This document shows positions 1-12,200 of a DNA stretch of 15,955 bases, one piece after another. Source of the DNA: Goniomonas avonlea (taxonomy: Eukaryota > Cryptophyceae > Goniomonadida > Goniomonadaceae). Under the pieces are notes generated by a model. The model was not told the DNA's origin and did not search any database. It saw nothing but the letters and a program-made list of their open reading frames with translations. Each line of letters starts with the position of its first letter. The stretch's first letter is position 1. Location of the stretch: NCBI GenBank assembly GCA_003573635.1, contig QUTJ01031726.1:1-15955 (forward strand), given 5' to 3'. Made by a program: the position numbers and the translations under genes.

Positions 1-12
1 GGGGGGGGGGGG
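1..12. repeat. G12 homopolymer at the window edge
   Basis: Twelve or more consecutive G on the + strand, inside intron 6. A contig or read may have been cut here, since homopolymers are common assembly break points. Confidence 0.9.
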
Positions 13-64
13 TAGAGGGTGAGGGAGACATAGAGGTACAGCGAGTAGACTGGGCGCAGCTCAC
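1..64 (-). other. Start of intron 6, truncated by the window edge
   Basis: Donor GTGAGC at 64-59 follows exon 6 in phase 1. The remaining bases are pyrimidine-rich on the sense strand and end in a C12 run (G12 at 1-12 of the + strand). No acceptor is present, so the next exon is beyond the window. Confidence 0.8.
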
Positions 65-205
65 TTGAGGAGGAATATTTCCCAGCAGTGCAGAATACGC
101 AAGCACCCATGGAGCTGCTTCCAGTGCTCGGGTTGTATGTGCCCGCGGCGCAGTCGTCGCAGACAGAGTTGGCCCAAACGCTCTTGAACTTCCCCACTGC
201 ACACT
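65..205 (-). CDS. Exon 6: ephrin-receptor-like (GCC2/GCC3) Cys-rich repeat
   Basis: A 141-nt symmetrical exon, phase 1 at both ends, encoding about 47 residues: TECAVGKFKS, then VCDDCAAGTYNPSTG, then ACVFCTAGKYSSS. The C-x-x-C-x-x-G-x-Y/F pattern is that of ephrin-receptor-like/GCC2-GCC3 repeats, found in tandem in extracellular parts of many protist and animal surface proteins. More such repeats probably follow in exons outside the window. The exon ends at CTCAA|GTGAGC, a strong donor. Confidence 0.85.
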
Positions 206-3200
206 CTGTTGCAGTGTGTCAAGCCTCGTAAGAGGGAAAACAGAAGGTTTTTCTCTGTTTTGCCTCTGTTTTGCCTCCCAACTAGCGGGGGGGGATGCCA
301 ATCGGTTCTCCACCCCCCCCTCTCCCTCTCCCTTCTCTCTCGTCCTCTCCCGCTCTCCCTCTCTCTCTCTCGCTCTCAGGCTCCTTCCCCCCCCCCCCCC
401 CCCATCCCTCCCTCTCGTCTCCTTCCCTGCGCATTCAAACAGCCTGGAAACCTCAGAACCGGTTCCTGAGAACATGTTCCTGAGAACCTACCTGTGCACA
501 TGGTGCCATCACTTCCCGTCCAGCCAGGGTTGCAGTCGCAAGTGAAGGCTCCTGGAGTGTCTGTACAGGCTGCTTGTGTGTGACAGCCCCCATTTACTCC
601 AGTCATCCAAGAGCCTCCAGGACCCCCTGTCATGCATTCGTTGACCTGCACACAGGCGTCAGAGACCTCGGTCTGCACCAAATAGTCATCATGATTGCTA
701 AGTGGGAAACCGTGTCACACAGAACCGGACAAATAGGACAAAACGGAACTTCTTTGGTGAGAAAACAGAGCTGCGAGAGAAACCAAAGCGTCGGTGAGAA
801 AACGGAGCTTCTTAAGTGAGAAGTCAGATCAGCATCTTTGGAAACTCGTTCCAGAAACAAGACAAACGAACAAATACTGCACCTGATCCCACGAAAAACT
901 GGCGCCAACAGAGCCCTTGTGCCCGAGCGCCACTGTCACAACTCCGTTTTGTGCGCCAGTACTCGACCAGAGCAGGCACGGCTTTGCCCTCACCGAGGAC
1001 TCCGAGGTCCAGACTGTTGCCGTAGCCGTCGTACCACCGAGGCGAAGGCGGACCGATACAGCAGAGCTGAAGCCAGTGCCGAGCACAGTTACGAGCGCAG
1101 CGCCCGTCCACGCAAGGTTGGCGCGCTGCTGCGCTGACGAGCGCGGCTCGTCCCAGGACACTGCTGCGTCCACGGTGGACACAGCCAGCATTGAGGTCGC
1201 CGAGACTGTGAGGATGCGCCTGGCGCCTGACACTACGCGGCAGGTGAGGATAGTGGAGGACAGCCACCGCGTTGCCTGGGCGTGGGAGGCACCGAGGCGC
1301 ACGCGGTGCGAGGCAGGGCTCGAGGGGAAGGAGTGGCCCAGCAGTGTTACACTGCTGGAGCCCGTCGAGGGAAGGTTGCGCCACGCTCCGGAGACGGTTG
1401 CCACGCTGTAGGACACAGACCGAGTCAGCGAGGCTACTGCAGCGGACGATGCAGTGGTAGACACCACGTTCGAGTGGCCACTTGCGCCCGTCGACTTGCA
1501 GGAAAGGGAAGAGGACGAGGACCACACGGAGGCGACCAGAGCTGTGCCACCCAGACGCACACGGAAGGAGAGAGACCCAGCGTACGTGCCAAGAATCGTA
1601 ACACTGGCTGCGCCGGTGCTGGGTGCATTTCCGCGGGACACGCTGGAGATCCCAGGTTGGTTGAAAGATAGAGCGGAGAGCAGCGAGGTTTTTCTAGCAT
1701 GCACAGTGAGCACTACGGATGCGCTGCAAGTCTCTGACGGTGCCGTCTTCCCGGTCAAGCCGCTGTCAGACACCCAGAACGAGCTTTGTGCTGCGGTACC
1801 ACGGACTCTCAAACGTGAAGACGGAGACACTCTGGAAAAGCCGGACCCCAGAACAGTCACGCTGGTCGCCCCAGATGTTGGCGCATTGTACTTGCTGATA
1901 GACAGCTTGCCGCTGTCGGTGGTGAACACTGACACTGTGGTGGCAATCTGCTGGAACACTGATGCGACAGTGCACAACACGCTGCTGGCAGACAGAGAGG
2001 TCTTGCAGATCAACGAGGAGCCCGAGAGCCATTTTGTCACCGGCGCCGACGTTCGTACGAGTCTGGCACAGACGCTGAAGTCGAGAGCGCCGACGGTGGA
2101 ACCGAGGAGGGTCACAGTGGAGGCCCCTGTAGCTGGCACATTGGAGCCCGTTACGCTGCTTACTACGCCACCCCCGACAAAGCTGAGGACCGACACGAGA
2201 GATGACATGCCACCGCGCAGTGTCAAAGCCGCAACGGCGCTCGATCCGCCGCCAGACGCTGCCTTGCATCGCACACTGCTGCCCGACATCCACTCAGTTG
2301 CTTCAGAAAAGGTCCCGCCCAAACGTGCCAGGGCACTGGCTGCAAGGCCTGGGAAGCTGGATCCTACCAGCGTGACGCTCATCGCGCCAGTTGCAGCACT
2401 GTTGACAGCAACGACGCCACTGATGGCCGCAGCACTGTCAAAGCTCAGCGCATTACCAGCGCTCGCAACCACCCGTGCAAGTGTGACAACCATGCTACAG
2501 GCAGTTCCGCGCCCACGAACGGAGCGACAGACAAGGCTACTATCGGAGCCCCACAACGATACCTCACAGGCACTTCCAGAGGTTCGCGAGGAAGAAGTGC
2601 GAACAACGCCAGCAAATGAAGAGCCGACCACGGTGACGCTGGCAGCACCAGTAACGCAAAGGTTGCTGCGAGGAACACCACCAAGGACGGCACCGGGCGC
2701 GCTCCAAACAGACGCGAGAGTGCGGAAGTGGAGCATGGGCATCGTAAGACAAAGGCCTGCAGCGACAGAGGCACCCGCCTTGCAGTGGATCGAGGTACTG
2801 GAACGCCATATCGAAGACACGCACGCAGTGAAACCAACGCGAAGGCCCGCAGAACGCTGGACGTCTCCCAGACTCTGCCCAACAACAGTCACAGACATCG
2901 ATCCCGTCATNGGCCCATTGGACGCTGCTACGCCAGACAGAGCAGGCGACCCTCCACCAGTGAACGCAGATGCCATGGAGCCCACCTGTCGCCCCACAGA
3001 CACCCCCACACAGGCTGTCACGTGGGCAACCAGCGACGTCTTGCACACCACCGAGGTCTCAGACCCCCAAGATGACACCTCCGTCCCACTTCCACCCACG
3101 CGCATCCGCACGCTCCCCCCAGCAGCACCTCCAGAAAGGTTCGCACCAATCACAGTCACGCTCGTAGCCCCCGACGTCGGACCATTCGCCCGCGTCACGC

Positions 3201-6200
3201 TGCTCGCGCCAACAACCTCCTNGTAGCTCACGAGTGCCACCAGGCTCACCACCCTCTCTCCGACGCTCACAGCAATCCCAACCAACGCTCCCGACCCAGC
3301 CGACATTCGGCCACACAGGCTACTGTCAGACCTCCAGGCAGTCGCCCCGTTCGCGCTCCGTCCCACACGCAACCTCAAACTCGAAGGCGAAGCAGAAAAG
3401 CTCCAGCCCAGAACAGTGACGCTCGCCGCGCCCGTCGCAGCTACGTTGACCACCACCCCGCTGCTCGCTGCCACGAGCCCATGGCAGCTCCAAGCAGACA
3501 CCAGGCTCCCGGCCATCATCGCGACGGTGGCCGTCACACTCCCTGCCACGGACTCCGAGCTCTGACCGACCTTGCACCCAGCCGCGCTGTCGGACACCCA
3601 CCGCGTCGCTGCGCAGCTGCTGCCCCTCAACCGCAGGCCCCCGCTGCCACTGCTCCCTCCAAAGCTCCTGCCCACAACAGTCACGCTCACCGCCCCCGTC
3701 GCCGCCCCGTTGGCCTTCACCATGCCGCTCAAACCAGTACGCCCGTAGCTCACACTCGCTCCAGCCGACACGCTCCGTTCGGTCGATGTCACCACGCACC
3801 CCCTGGCACCAGCCACAGCAGCGAGCAGCTTGCACACCATGGTGCTGTCGGCCGTCCAAACCGTCGACACGCCAGCGCTCCCTCCGGCCCGCACTCGCGC
3901 AAGCACGTCAAAGCTGGCTCCCAAAACAGTCACCAGCGTCGCCCCCGTCGTCGGCAGGTTGGCCGCTCCCAGTGACGTGGTCGCATGCAGGTCGTAGCTC
4001 ACTGCACTCGCAGCCGTCGCAANCTGNGCACCGTGCGTAGCTCCCACACTCAGCCAAGAGCGCACTCCCACCGCCACCTTGCACCGCACTGAGCTTTGGG
4101 AGCTCCACGCAGTCGCCAGGCAGCCCGTCCTGCCCACCCGCACACGCGCCGTCGAGTCCGTCTCGGCCAAGCTGCGCCCCACAACAGTGATGCTCACTCC
4201 CCCAGTCGTCGGGACGTTGCCTCCCACCACGCTGCTGCTCGCCAACCGCGCGTCCAGGCTCAAGGCCGCAACCAGCGTGGACACCCCCCTCGCAACAGTC
4301 AGCGCCGCACCGACACCCGCAGTCACACCCCCACCCGCAGGGCGACACTGCACGCTGCTCTCCGACCTCCACACCGTCGCGCTCGCCCCGCTGCCTCCCA
4401 CTCGAAGCCGACTCGACCGCCCCACCGTGCCAAGCAGCGACCCCACAACCGTGACGCTCACAGACGCCGTCGCTGCCATATTGCACACCACCACGCCACT
4501 CGGCTGCGGCACAGACGCACTCAGCACACCCGCAATGCTCCCCACCCGCTCCCCTGTCGTCACGGACACAGCCCCGAAGAAGCTCGAGCCCACCTTGCAG
4601 CGCACCGCGCTCTCCGAGGTCCACACAGTGGCCACGGACCCAGTCCCGCCCACGCGGCACTCCCCACTCCTTCCAACTCGCGAAAAGCCCCAACCGACAA
4701 CAGTCACGCTGATGGCGCCGGTCGCCGCAGCGTTGGCCACTACCATGCCACTAGCCTTGGGGCCTCCAGCTGTCCAGGCAGACGCAAGAGTCACAAGCTG
4801 CACGCTCGCGGAAACGCAAACTCTGCAACCGGCACTCGCCCCCCNAGCGCTCGCCTTGGCACTCACCGAGCTGTCCGATGTCCACACCGTCGCGGTGGTC
4901 GTTGTGACACTGACGCGGACCCGCGACGAGCTGAACACAGTTTGTCCCATGCTGCTGCCCACGACCGTCACACTTGTGCTTCCTGTCGCCGGTGCATTTG
5001 CCATGGAGATGCTTGACAGTCGAACGCTATTGGCACTCCACATGTTTGTTGACGAGCATTCCTGGCGTAACACGGACATGGCAATTGTTGCACGACTGAA
5101 TCCGCATCCCTGCTTGCACGTGAGCGAGCTCCCGGACACCCAGGCAGTTCCTTGCTGTCCACTGTTCCCAAGCCGCACGCGCAGACTTTGGTCGGAGCCT
5201 CGCATGAAGACCCCAACTACTGAGACGGACACCGACCCGGTGGGTGGCACATTGCTCACGGCGACGCTGCTTTGCTGGATGCTGAATGTCAAAACGGCTT
5301 GGAGCGAGTGGACCTGGCTGACAGACGAGACGGAAACCACCCGCGGTGCAACCGTTGCTCCCGTGAACTTGCACGAGAGAGCGGACTCCGAGGTCCAGCT
5401 GGAAGATTCGGCGCCACTTGCACCTCGACGCACAGCACAGCTTCCGTCAGTGGCCCCAAGGCCGATTCCAAATACCGTCACGTGAGCGGCGCCTGTTGTT
5501 GTTGCCTTTGTCTCGGTCACAGAGTTGGCTTGGTAAGGGGCATAGCTCCAAGAGGATGTCAGGGTTGCCGCCCGCATCTGAACTGTCGCTGCGTACGTCC
5601 GAGCTCGCCGTCCGCTTGGTCCTTTGGACTTAACGCTTGTCGTGGACAGCCACTCGGTGACCGGTGTTGAGGTTACCACCCGCGATCGCATTGTGCAATC
5701 GGCAAATCCAGAGCTGACGCCAACTATGGTGACGGTGACCCCACCCGTGGTCGGGCCGTTCGCGGCAAGGACGCCACTCCCAGACGCCCGGTCAAAGGTC
5801 GCCGTGGCGGAGAGCGAGGCGACCGCCCGGAGAGTTGACACAGCCAAAATGAGAAGGCGTTTCGACGCGACAGTGGCCTTGCCGACGAGAGAGGAGTCCG
5901 ACCGCCAGGTAGTGGCTGCCGCTGCAGTGTTGCCAGTGGTCAGCCGGATGGTGGTGGCCCTACTGCCGAGACTGGCGCCGAGAAGCGTGACGCTCGTGGC
6001 AGCCGTTGTCGGTAGGTTGCCTGCGAGAGCACCACTGAGACTGGAAGCACAGACGCTCAACGCGGTCGCAACGCTGCCAGTCTGTCGCAGCACTGTCACC
6101 GCCAGGCCAAGGCTCTGCTGTTGCGATGAAGCGATTCTGCAGCGCAGAGCGCTATCGGAGCTCCAAGCCGTGGCCTCGCTAGCACAGCCCCCAGTCCGAA

Positions 6201-9200
6201 CCCGGCTGGAGGCAGAACTGGGCCCAATGTTCCCGCCAACGACGGTGACACTGCTACCTCCCGTGTGCGGCGCGTTGCCGACGGAGGCTGAGCGAGCGTA
6301 GACATCGACGGTGAACACTCCACTCAGAGATGCCCAGCGAGAGGAATACGACGCAAGCACAGAAAGGGAAACCCCTGTCGCAGACGATGCTCTCCCGAGT
6401 ACTGAGGACTCCGAGGTCCAGACTGTCGCTGGTGACGCACTCGCTCCCATCCGCGCAGCAGGGCTGTGAGGGACAGCAGCACAGCCGACTCCCAAGACTG
6501 TCACACTCGTCGAGCCTGTCGCCGCGACATTAGCCGCCAGGCCCACACGAGGCTGGAGTGCGGCAAACGAGATTGTCCGAGACACTGTTGCGGCGCTTGA
6601 CGCAACGGTTGTTGAGATCGATCTGCCTCCCAGCGACCCACTGGCCACCTTGCACTGCACCGAGGACTGTGAGACCCAAGCGGTTGCAGAGCACCGGCTT
6701 CCCGCGATACTCACAGCGCTCGACAGAAAGCTAAACCCCACGCCGACGACAGTGACACTGGCAGCCCCCGTCCTAGCCAGATTCGCTAGCACGGCACCGC
6801 TGACGTGATGCGAGTCTCGAGTCCATGCACTACCCAGAGTCCCAGGTTGGAGCCCAGCGGTTACCACGAAACGGGCTGAGCTCACGCGTCCCGTTGTGTC
6901 CGATGACTTACACAGTACGGACGTCTGCGAGATCCATGGTGAGGCACGGTTTGTGGTTCCCCCGAGACGAAGCCCCGGGGAAGGACTGGACCCCCCGAAC
7001 CCAGCACCAATCAGCGTCAAACTGATACTGCCTGTGACGGGTCCATTCCGAACGACGGGTGCAGTCACAGTGGTTGACACACTGAAGGCCCGGGACAGGG
7101 TCGAGAACTGGGCAGCGACGGTCAAGCTCGCGGAGCACGCGCGAGGCAGTCCAGACCCTGGTCGAACCAAAACGGAGCTGTCCGACACCCACTTGGTGGT
7201 CGGCAGGCCGCTCGCCGCAATGCGCATCCTCGCTGTGAAGTCCGGGCTGACAGCGTTCGCCGTTACAACGGTGACCGACAGCGCTCCGGTTGTGGGCGCC
7301 AGCGAAGGGGTGAGGCTGACGGCTGTGGGAGCGGTGAAGGAGAACTGCCTGGTAATCGAGCCCTGAAGTCGGTTGAGCGATAGGACGGTCGAGAGAGTCA
7401 TGGCGCCGCCCATTGAGAGCTTGCAGACAAGAGAGCTATCGGAGGCCCAAGCGGTGGGCGGCAACGCTGTGAAGTGCACACGGGCACGCGAGGTGGCGGG
7501 AGGCATGGAGGAGGCGACGATCGTCACACTCGTGGCTCCCGAGGCTGGGCTATTGGGCACGGCGACACGCTGGGGTGCTGACTCATCATGGCTCCAGCTC
7601 ACCGCTCCGCTGTCTCTCCAGCCTGAAACGGATGCGACAGCATGGAAGCGGTGGCTGTGTGCGAAGCTCACTTTGCAGGATACGGAGCTCTGGGCAGTCC
7701 AAACAGTGGATCTGCAGGCTGTCGCTCCCAGCCGGCTCCGGCTGCTGTATTGCAATTGACCGATCCTTGCACCCAGCACTGTCACAAGCGAGGCACCGGT
7801 GCTCGGCCCGTTGTGGGCCGCGAGAGACGACACCCGAAACAACCCATGCTCGCTCGCCGTCCAAGTGGCAGCGATGGAGCCCAGCTGTCGGGCGACAGAG
7901 ACCCAAACATTCGCGTTGCTGGGCCTATTGACGCCAGCAGCGGGCCTGCAACGCAGCGAAGTCTCAGCTGTCCACGAGGTTGTTTCGCACCCCGTGCCAC
8001 CAACTCGAGAAGCCGCAGACGCTGAGCTCGAACCCAGGGCCAACCCGATTACTGTGACGTAAATGCCTGCGGTCGAGGCTGCGTTGTGGACGACCAGGCT
8101 GGAGACTGTCCCAGTCGTGGCGAAAGTGAACGCGCTGGAGATGGAACCCATCGACTTGTGCAGAGTCACCACGGTCGTGATGGCGCGAAGCAGTCGCCCC
8201 GTCGGCACTTTGGCCAGCACTGAGCTGTCGGAGACCCACACTGAGCTCACACACCCGGTGCTAGGCACCCGAACGGCTCCACTACCTTGGGGGCCTCCGA
8301 GAGAGGAGCCGATGACGGTGACACTCGAGGCAGCAGTGGACGGACTGTTCCCGGGCTGCAGGACCTTCTTGATTGAGGGACAGTCCATACTCAGAGCTGC
8401 AACGCTAGACCCAGGCTGTCGATCAACGGAGAGGATCAGTCGCAGGGAGCCGTGGCCGCGGGAGTGACTCTTGGCGCGGACGCATGTGTCAGATATCCAA
8501 GCAAAGGTCTCACTTCCACTGTCTCCAATGCGAGTGGCCACGCTGAGGTCGGCGTGTCCAAACAAGGCACCCGTCAAGGTCACGCTCACAGAACCAGTAC
8601 CTGCCACGTTTCTTCGGGCCACGCTGCCAGGAACGATCGCATCTGAGGTCCATGCCGAAGATAGGGAAAATATAGCACCAGTCGTGGCAACGGTGTTCCA
8701 CTGAAGCCTCAACCCGTGAGATGTCTTGCACAGGACAGAGGTCGCCGACGTCCAGGCAGAGGTCGAGCAGGCGCTCCCCCCAAGACGCACATACCTTGAA
8801 TAGTCCGCTGATCGAAAGCCATCGGCGATCACCGTTACCCGCGAACTCCCCGTGGTTGGACCGTTGGACCGGGCCAGTGCGCTGACCGTCTTGGCTCCAC
8901 GGAAGAGCAGATCCGTCGTGAAGGATCCAGCACTGCGTCCCGCGGTCACTGTGAAGACCACACATTTGCCGTCACCTGCAGGCGCCTTGCAGCGCGCTGC
9001 AGTATCTGAGACCCACAGCATTGCCTCGCACCCACTGTCGCCGACTCGCAGCCTGGAGGACGCTCGCGCACCACGGAAGCTCCGCCCAACGACTGTGACA
9101 CTCGCAGCACCAGTGCCAGGGAGCGCAGCAGCGAGGACACTGGAGACGCGCACCTGGTCTGAGGAAAACAGGTTCCAGCCAGTGCCAGGTAGCAGAACCG

Positions 9201-12200
9201 CGGTTACAGCCACAGTTCCCTGGTCGCAGCCGTTGAGCACAGGCTTGCCCCTCATCGACGTGTCAGAGACCCAGGCAGAAGCCGCAGCTGCACTGTTGCA
9301 GAATCGGGCCTGGAGAGACTGCGGTGCCGACCCGAGATTCGCACCGACCACTGTAACAGACACAGCGCCGGTTGAAGGGGAGTTGAGTCGCAGAACAGCG
9401 GTGGGTGATGCAGCGAGTGACGAGAACACTCTTGAGAGGGTGCCAACAAGCGGTCCAACCGTAACGTGAAGGCTCCAACTAGCAGAGTGGACTGTCGCAA
9501 ACTTACAGGCCGTGGAAGTGTCACTGTGCCAGAGCGTGGATTCACTCCGAGTACCGCCGAAAGCGGCGGCGACACTCGACCGAACCTTGCCGCCAAGGCT
9601 GACACCGATAAGTGTCACACTGACCGCCCCAGTCGCGGGAGAATTCCGTGCAACAGCAGAGCTGGGTCCAGGGCGGTCCAAGCTCCAGGCCAGGGACAGG
9701 CTAGCAGAGTGCTGGAGGCAGGTGACTGCAAGCGTTGAATCTGGCTGCCGTCCGCCTTGGTTGACCCTGCTGAGCAGAGAGCTTTCCGAGACCCAAAGTG
9801 TTGCCTCGCAGGCAGACCCTCCTAACCGGAGCTGTGCAGTGGCTCGCGCAAACACGAGCCCAACAATCGAGACGCTGAACGAGCCAGAAGTCGGCAGGTT
9901 GGCTGCGGTAATCGAACTGGGGCCTCCACCAACATCGAAGCTGTACGCTTGAGTCCAGCTTGCCGCAGCTCTCGCCGTCGTCACGCGCAGGGCGAGTCCC
10001 GAGCGCCCCCCGCTCGGCATCTTCGCTCGAAGGCTTGTGTCAGACCTCCATGAAATCGATTCACTCTCGGAGCCACCCACTCTGCCGCGCCCGCTGCGCT
10101 CTACAGAACCAAGCCCGCAGCCAATCAGTGTCACGTGTGCGGCGCCTGTGATGGCACCGTTGGGAGCCACAGCACTGCTTGGTGCTGGGGAGTCGGCGCT
10201 CCAAGCGCGCGAAAAAGTCCCCAAACTTGTGGCGAGCGAGACTCCGAGCAAGTGACCACCCGAAGTCGCCGAGGAGCAGCGACAGCTGATGGCGCTGGCT
10301 GACGTCCAAGCTGTTCGTGCGCAGCCGCTCCCACCGAGCCGAACCTGGGTAGAGGCGGCTACAAGAGACAGCCTAGCACCAAGGAGCGTGACCTCAACGC
10401 TACCAGTGCTCGGTCCGTTGGTGCCTGTCACCGAGCTCACAGTGGGGCGCTCACCGCTCCAAGCGCGAGACAGACTACCCACTCGCTGCGCGGCTGTGGC
10501 AACCACCGGCCAGTTGAAACCCACCAGCAGTGACGCCTTACAGGCGACAGAGCTCTCGGAGAGCCATCGCGTGGCGCAGCAAGCAGACCGCCCAAGTCGC
10601 ACCCGCTGCGAGAATCCAGAAGCACCAAGGCTCGTTGCCAACACGGTCACACTTAGGCCTCCAGTGCCCGGGCCGTTCACAGCGAGAACTGAGCTGGGGT
10701 GCAATGACCCGCTGAAAATACCCGTGGCAGTCCCAGCCAACAGACCAACAGTCACCGTCAGGCCAGGTAGTCCAACCAGCGTCGGTGAGGCCTTGCAGCG
10801 CAGGCAAGTGTCGGCGTACCAAACTTCAGATTCACAGGCGCTGTAGCCCAAGTGCCCAGTCGCGGAGTATCGAGACCCTCCGAGCGATGCGCCGATCACG
10901 GTCACGTGGTTCGCGCCTGTAGTGACAGTTGTGAAGAGCGCCCAGCTTGGAGACGGCCGGTGGAAGGTGGCAGCGGCGGACAGGCTTCCAGGCTGCACAG
11001 AGGTAGTCACCGTGACGCCTACGGTGCTCACACCGGCACTAACTTTGCACTCGATGGTGGTGGAAGACACCCAGGAGGTGCCCCCGCACGAACTTCTTCC
11101 GAGAGAGGCAGACAGGGTGATACCGAGGAGACCCTGTCCGAAAACAGTCACGCTGGCTGCACCTGTGGTGGCCAGGTGAGCTACACCGTTGATCCTCCCA
11201 GCGACGACCCGATCAAAGCTGAGAGCGCGGGAGAAAGTAGCTGACCGTTGCATTATCGTGAGCGAGAGCCCGAGAGCAGTCGCGGACGAACCCGTAACCT
11301 GCTTGCACCGCAACGCGCTGGTTGACACCCAAACGGTTCCTGCGCAGCTGCTCCTGACGCTGGATGCTGGGCTCCAGTCGACGATACCAAACCCAACAAG
11401 GGTCACGGATGTCATCCCGGTTGCAGGCGTGTTGATGCCGCCAGCGGTCAAAACCTCTCTGTCGTAGGAACAAGCGGCAGTGAGAGAAAGACCTGCGGCA
11501 GCCTCGAAAAGAGGGCCTCCGACTGGGAAGAGGGTGGCCACTACAGCGAGAGCCACGCCGCGGCCAGCACTCCGTTTACACCGCAGACAGGTGGACGACA
11601 CCCACCCAAAACCCACACAGTGCGTGGCTCCGATCGAAACTCTGAGGGTTGCGTCTGTTGCGCCGAAGCTGATGCCAACAACGGTGGCGGTAGTTGCAGC
11701 AGTCTGCGGCGAGTTCGGGCGAGTGGCCCCCCTCGGAGGGACCGCAGACCAGAAAGAAAAGACGGCAGAGGCAGTTCCAACGCTGCCCACAGATGCAGAC
11801 ACGGGTCCGAGCACGCGCTGACCTGAAGCATACTTGCACCGCACGCCAGTTTCCGACCTCCACGATGTCACCTCACACGCAGAAACCCCAGAGCGTAGAC
11901 AGAGTGACGCCTGGCGAGAGAGCAAACCCAGGCCGAGTAGAGTGACACTCGTGGCGGCGGTCTGGGGCACGTTGGTTCCGGACAGCACAGCGCCGACAGG
12001 AGCAACGTTGTCGCTCGAAAATGCTGCGGTGAGTGTGGGCTGAGACCGCAGTACGCTCACAACAACAGGCAGCGACCCAGCTTGGTGGCGTGGGAGTCTA
12101 CAAGCGACTGCAGTGGTCGAGACCCACCGCGAAGCTTGGCAGGCGGACCGACCGAGCTTGACGCTGACAGAGTAATCCTCAATGTTGAACCCCATGCCCA

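Larger units (their letters stand above)
206..491 (-). other. Intron 5, 286 nt, phase 1
   Basis: Donor ACAG|GTAGGT is a strong consensus and the acceptor is CTGCAACAG|AGTGT. A TTGAC branch-like site ends 12 nt before the AG. Most of the interior is low-complexity (G-run and GA-rich on the sense strand). Phase 1 at both ends joins the EGF exon to the ephrin-like exon without disturbing either Cys pattern. Confidence 0.88.

Noticed and set aside
209-545. Small plus-strand frames rich in Pro, Ser and Leu
   Set aside because: They translate the CT/C-rich intron 5 tract and part of the antisense of the EGF exon; simple sequence only.
829-882. C-terminal extension of exon 4 to the stop at 829-831
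   Set aside because: The last residues do not resemble any module end, a GT donor follows the last conserved strand, and an EGF exon lies just downstream in a compatible phase.
698-892. Alternative intron 4 with donor at 892 and acceptor TTAG at 698 (phase 2)
   Set aside because: It stays in frame, but it lacks the TGAC-to-AG spacing of the other introns and cuts the conserved S-W-D end of the last module. Kept as second choice.
1454-3226. Long plus-strand open frame of about 590 codons, and similar ones at 4079-5485 and 5624-6301
   Set aside because: They are antisense to the TIG exon, repeat with the same 258-bp period, and carry no domain pattern. They arise from codon bias and GC-richness of the repeated sense strand.
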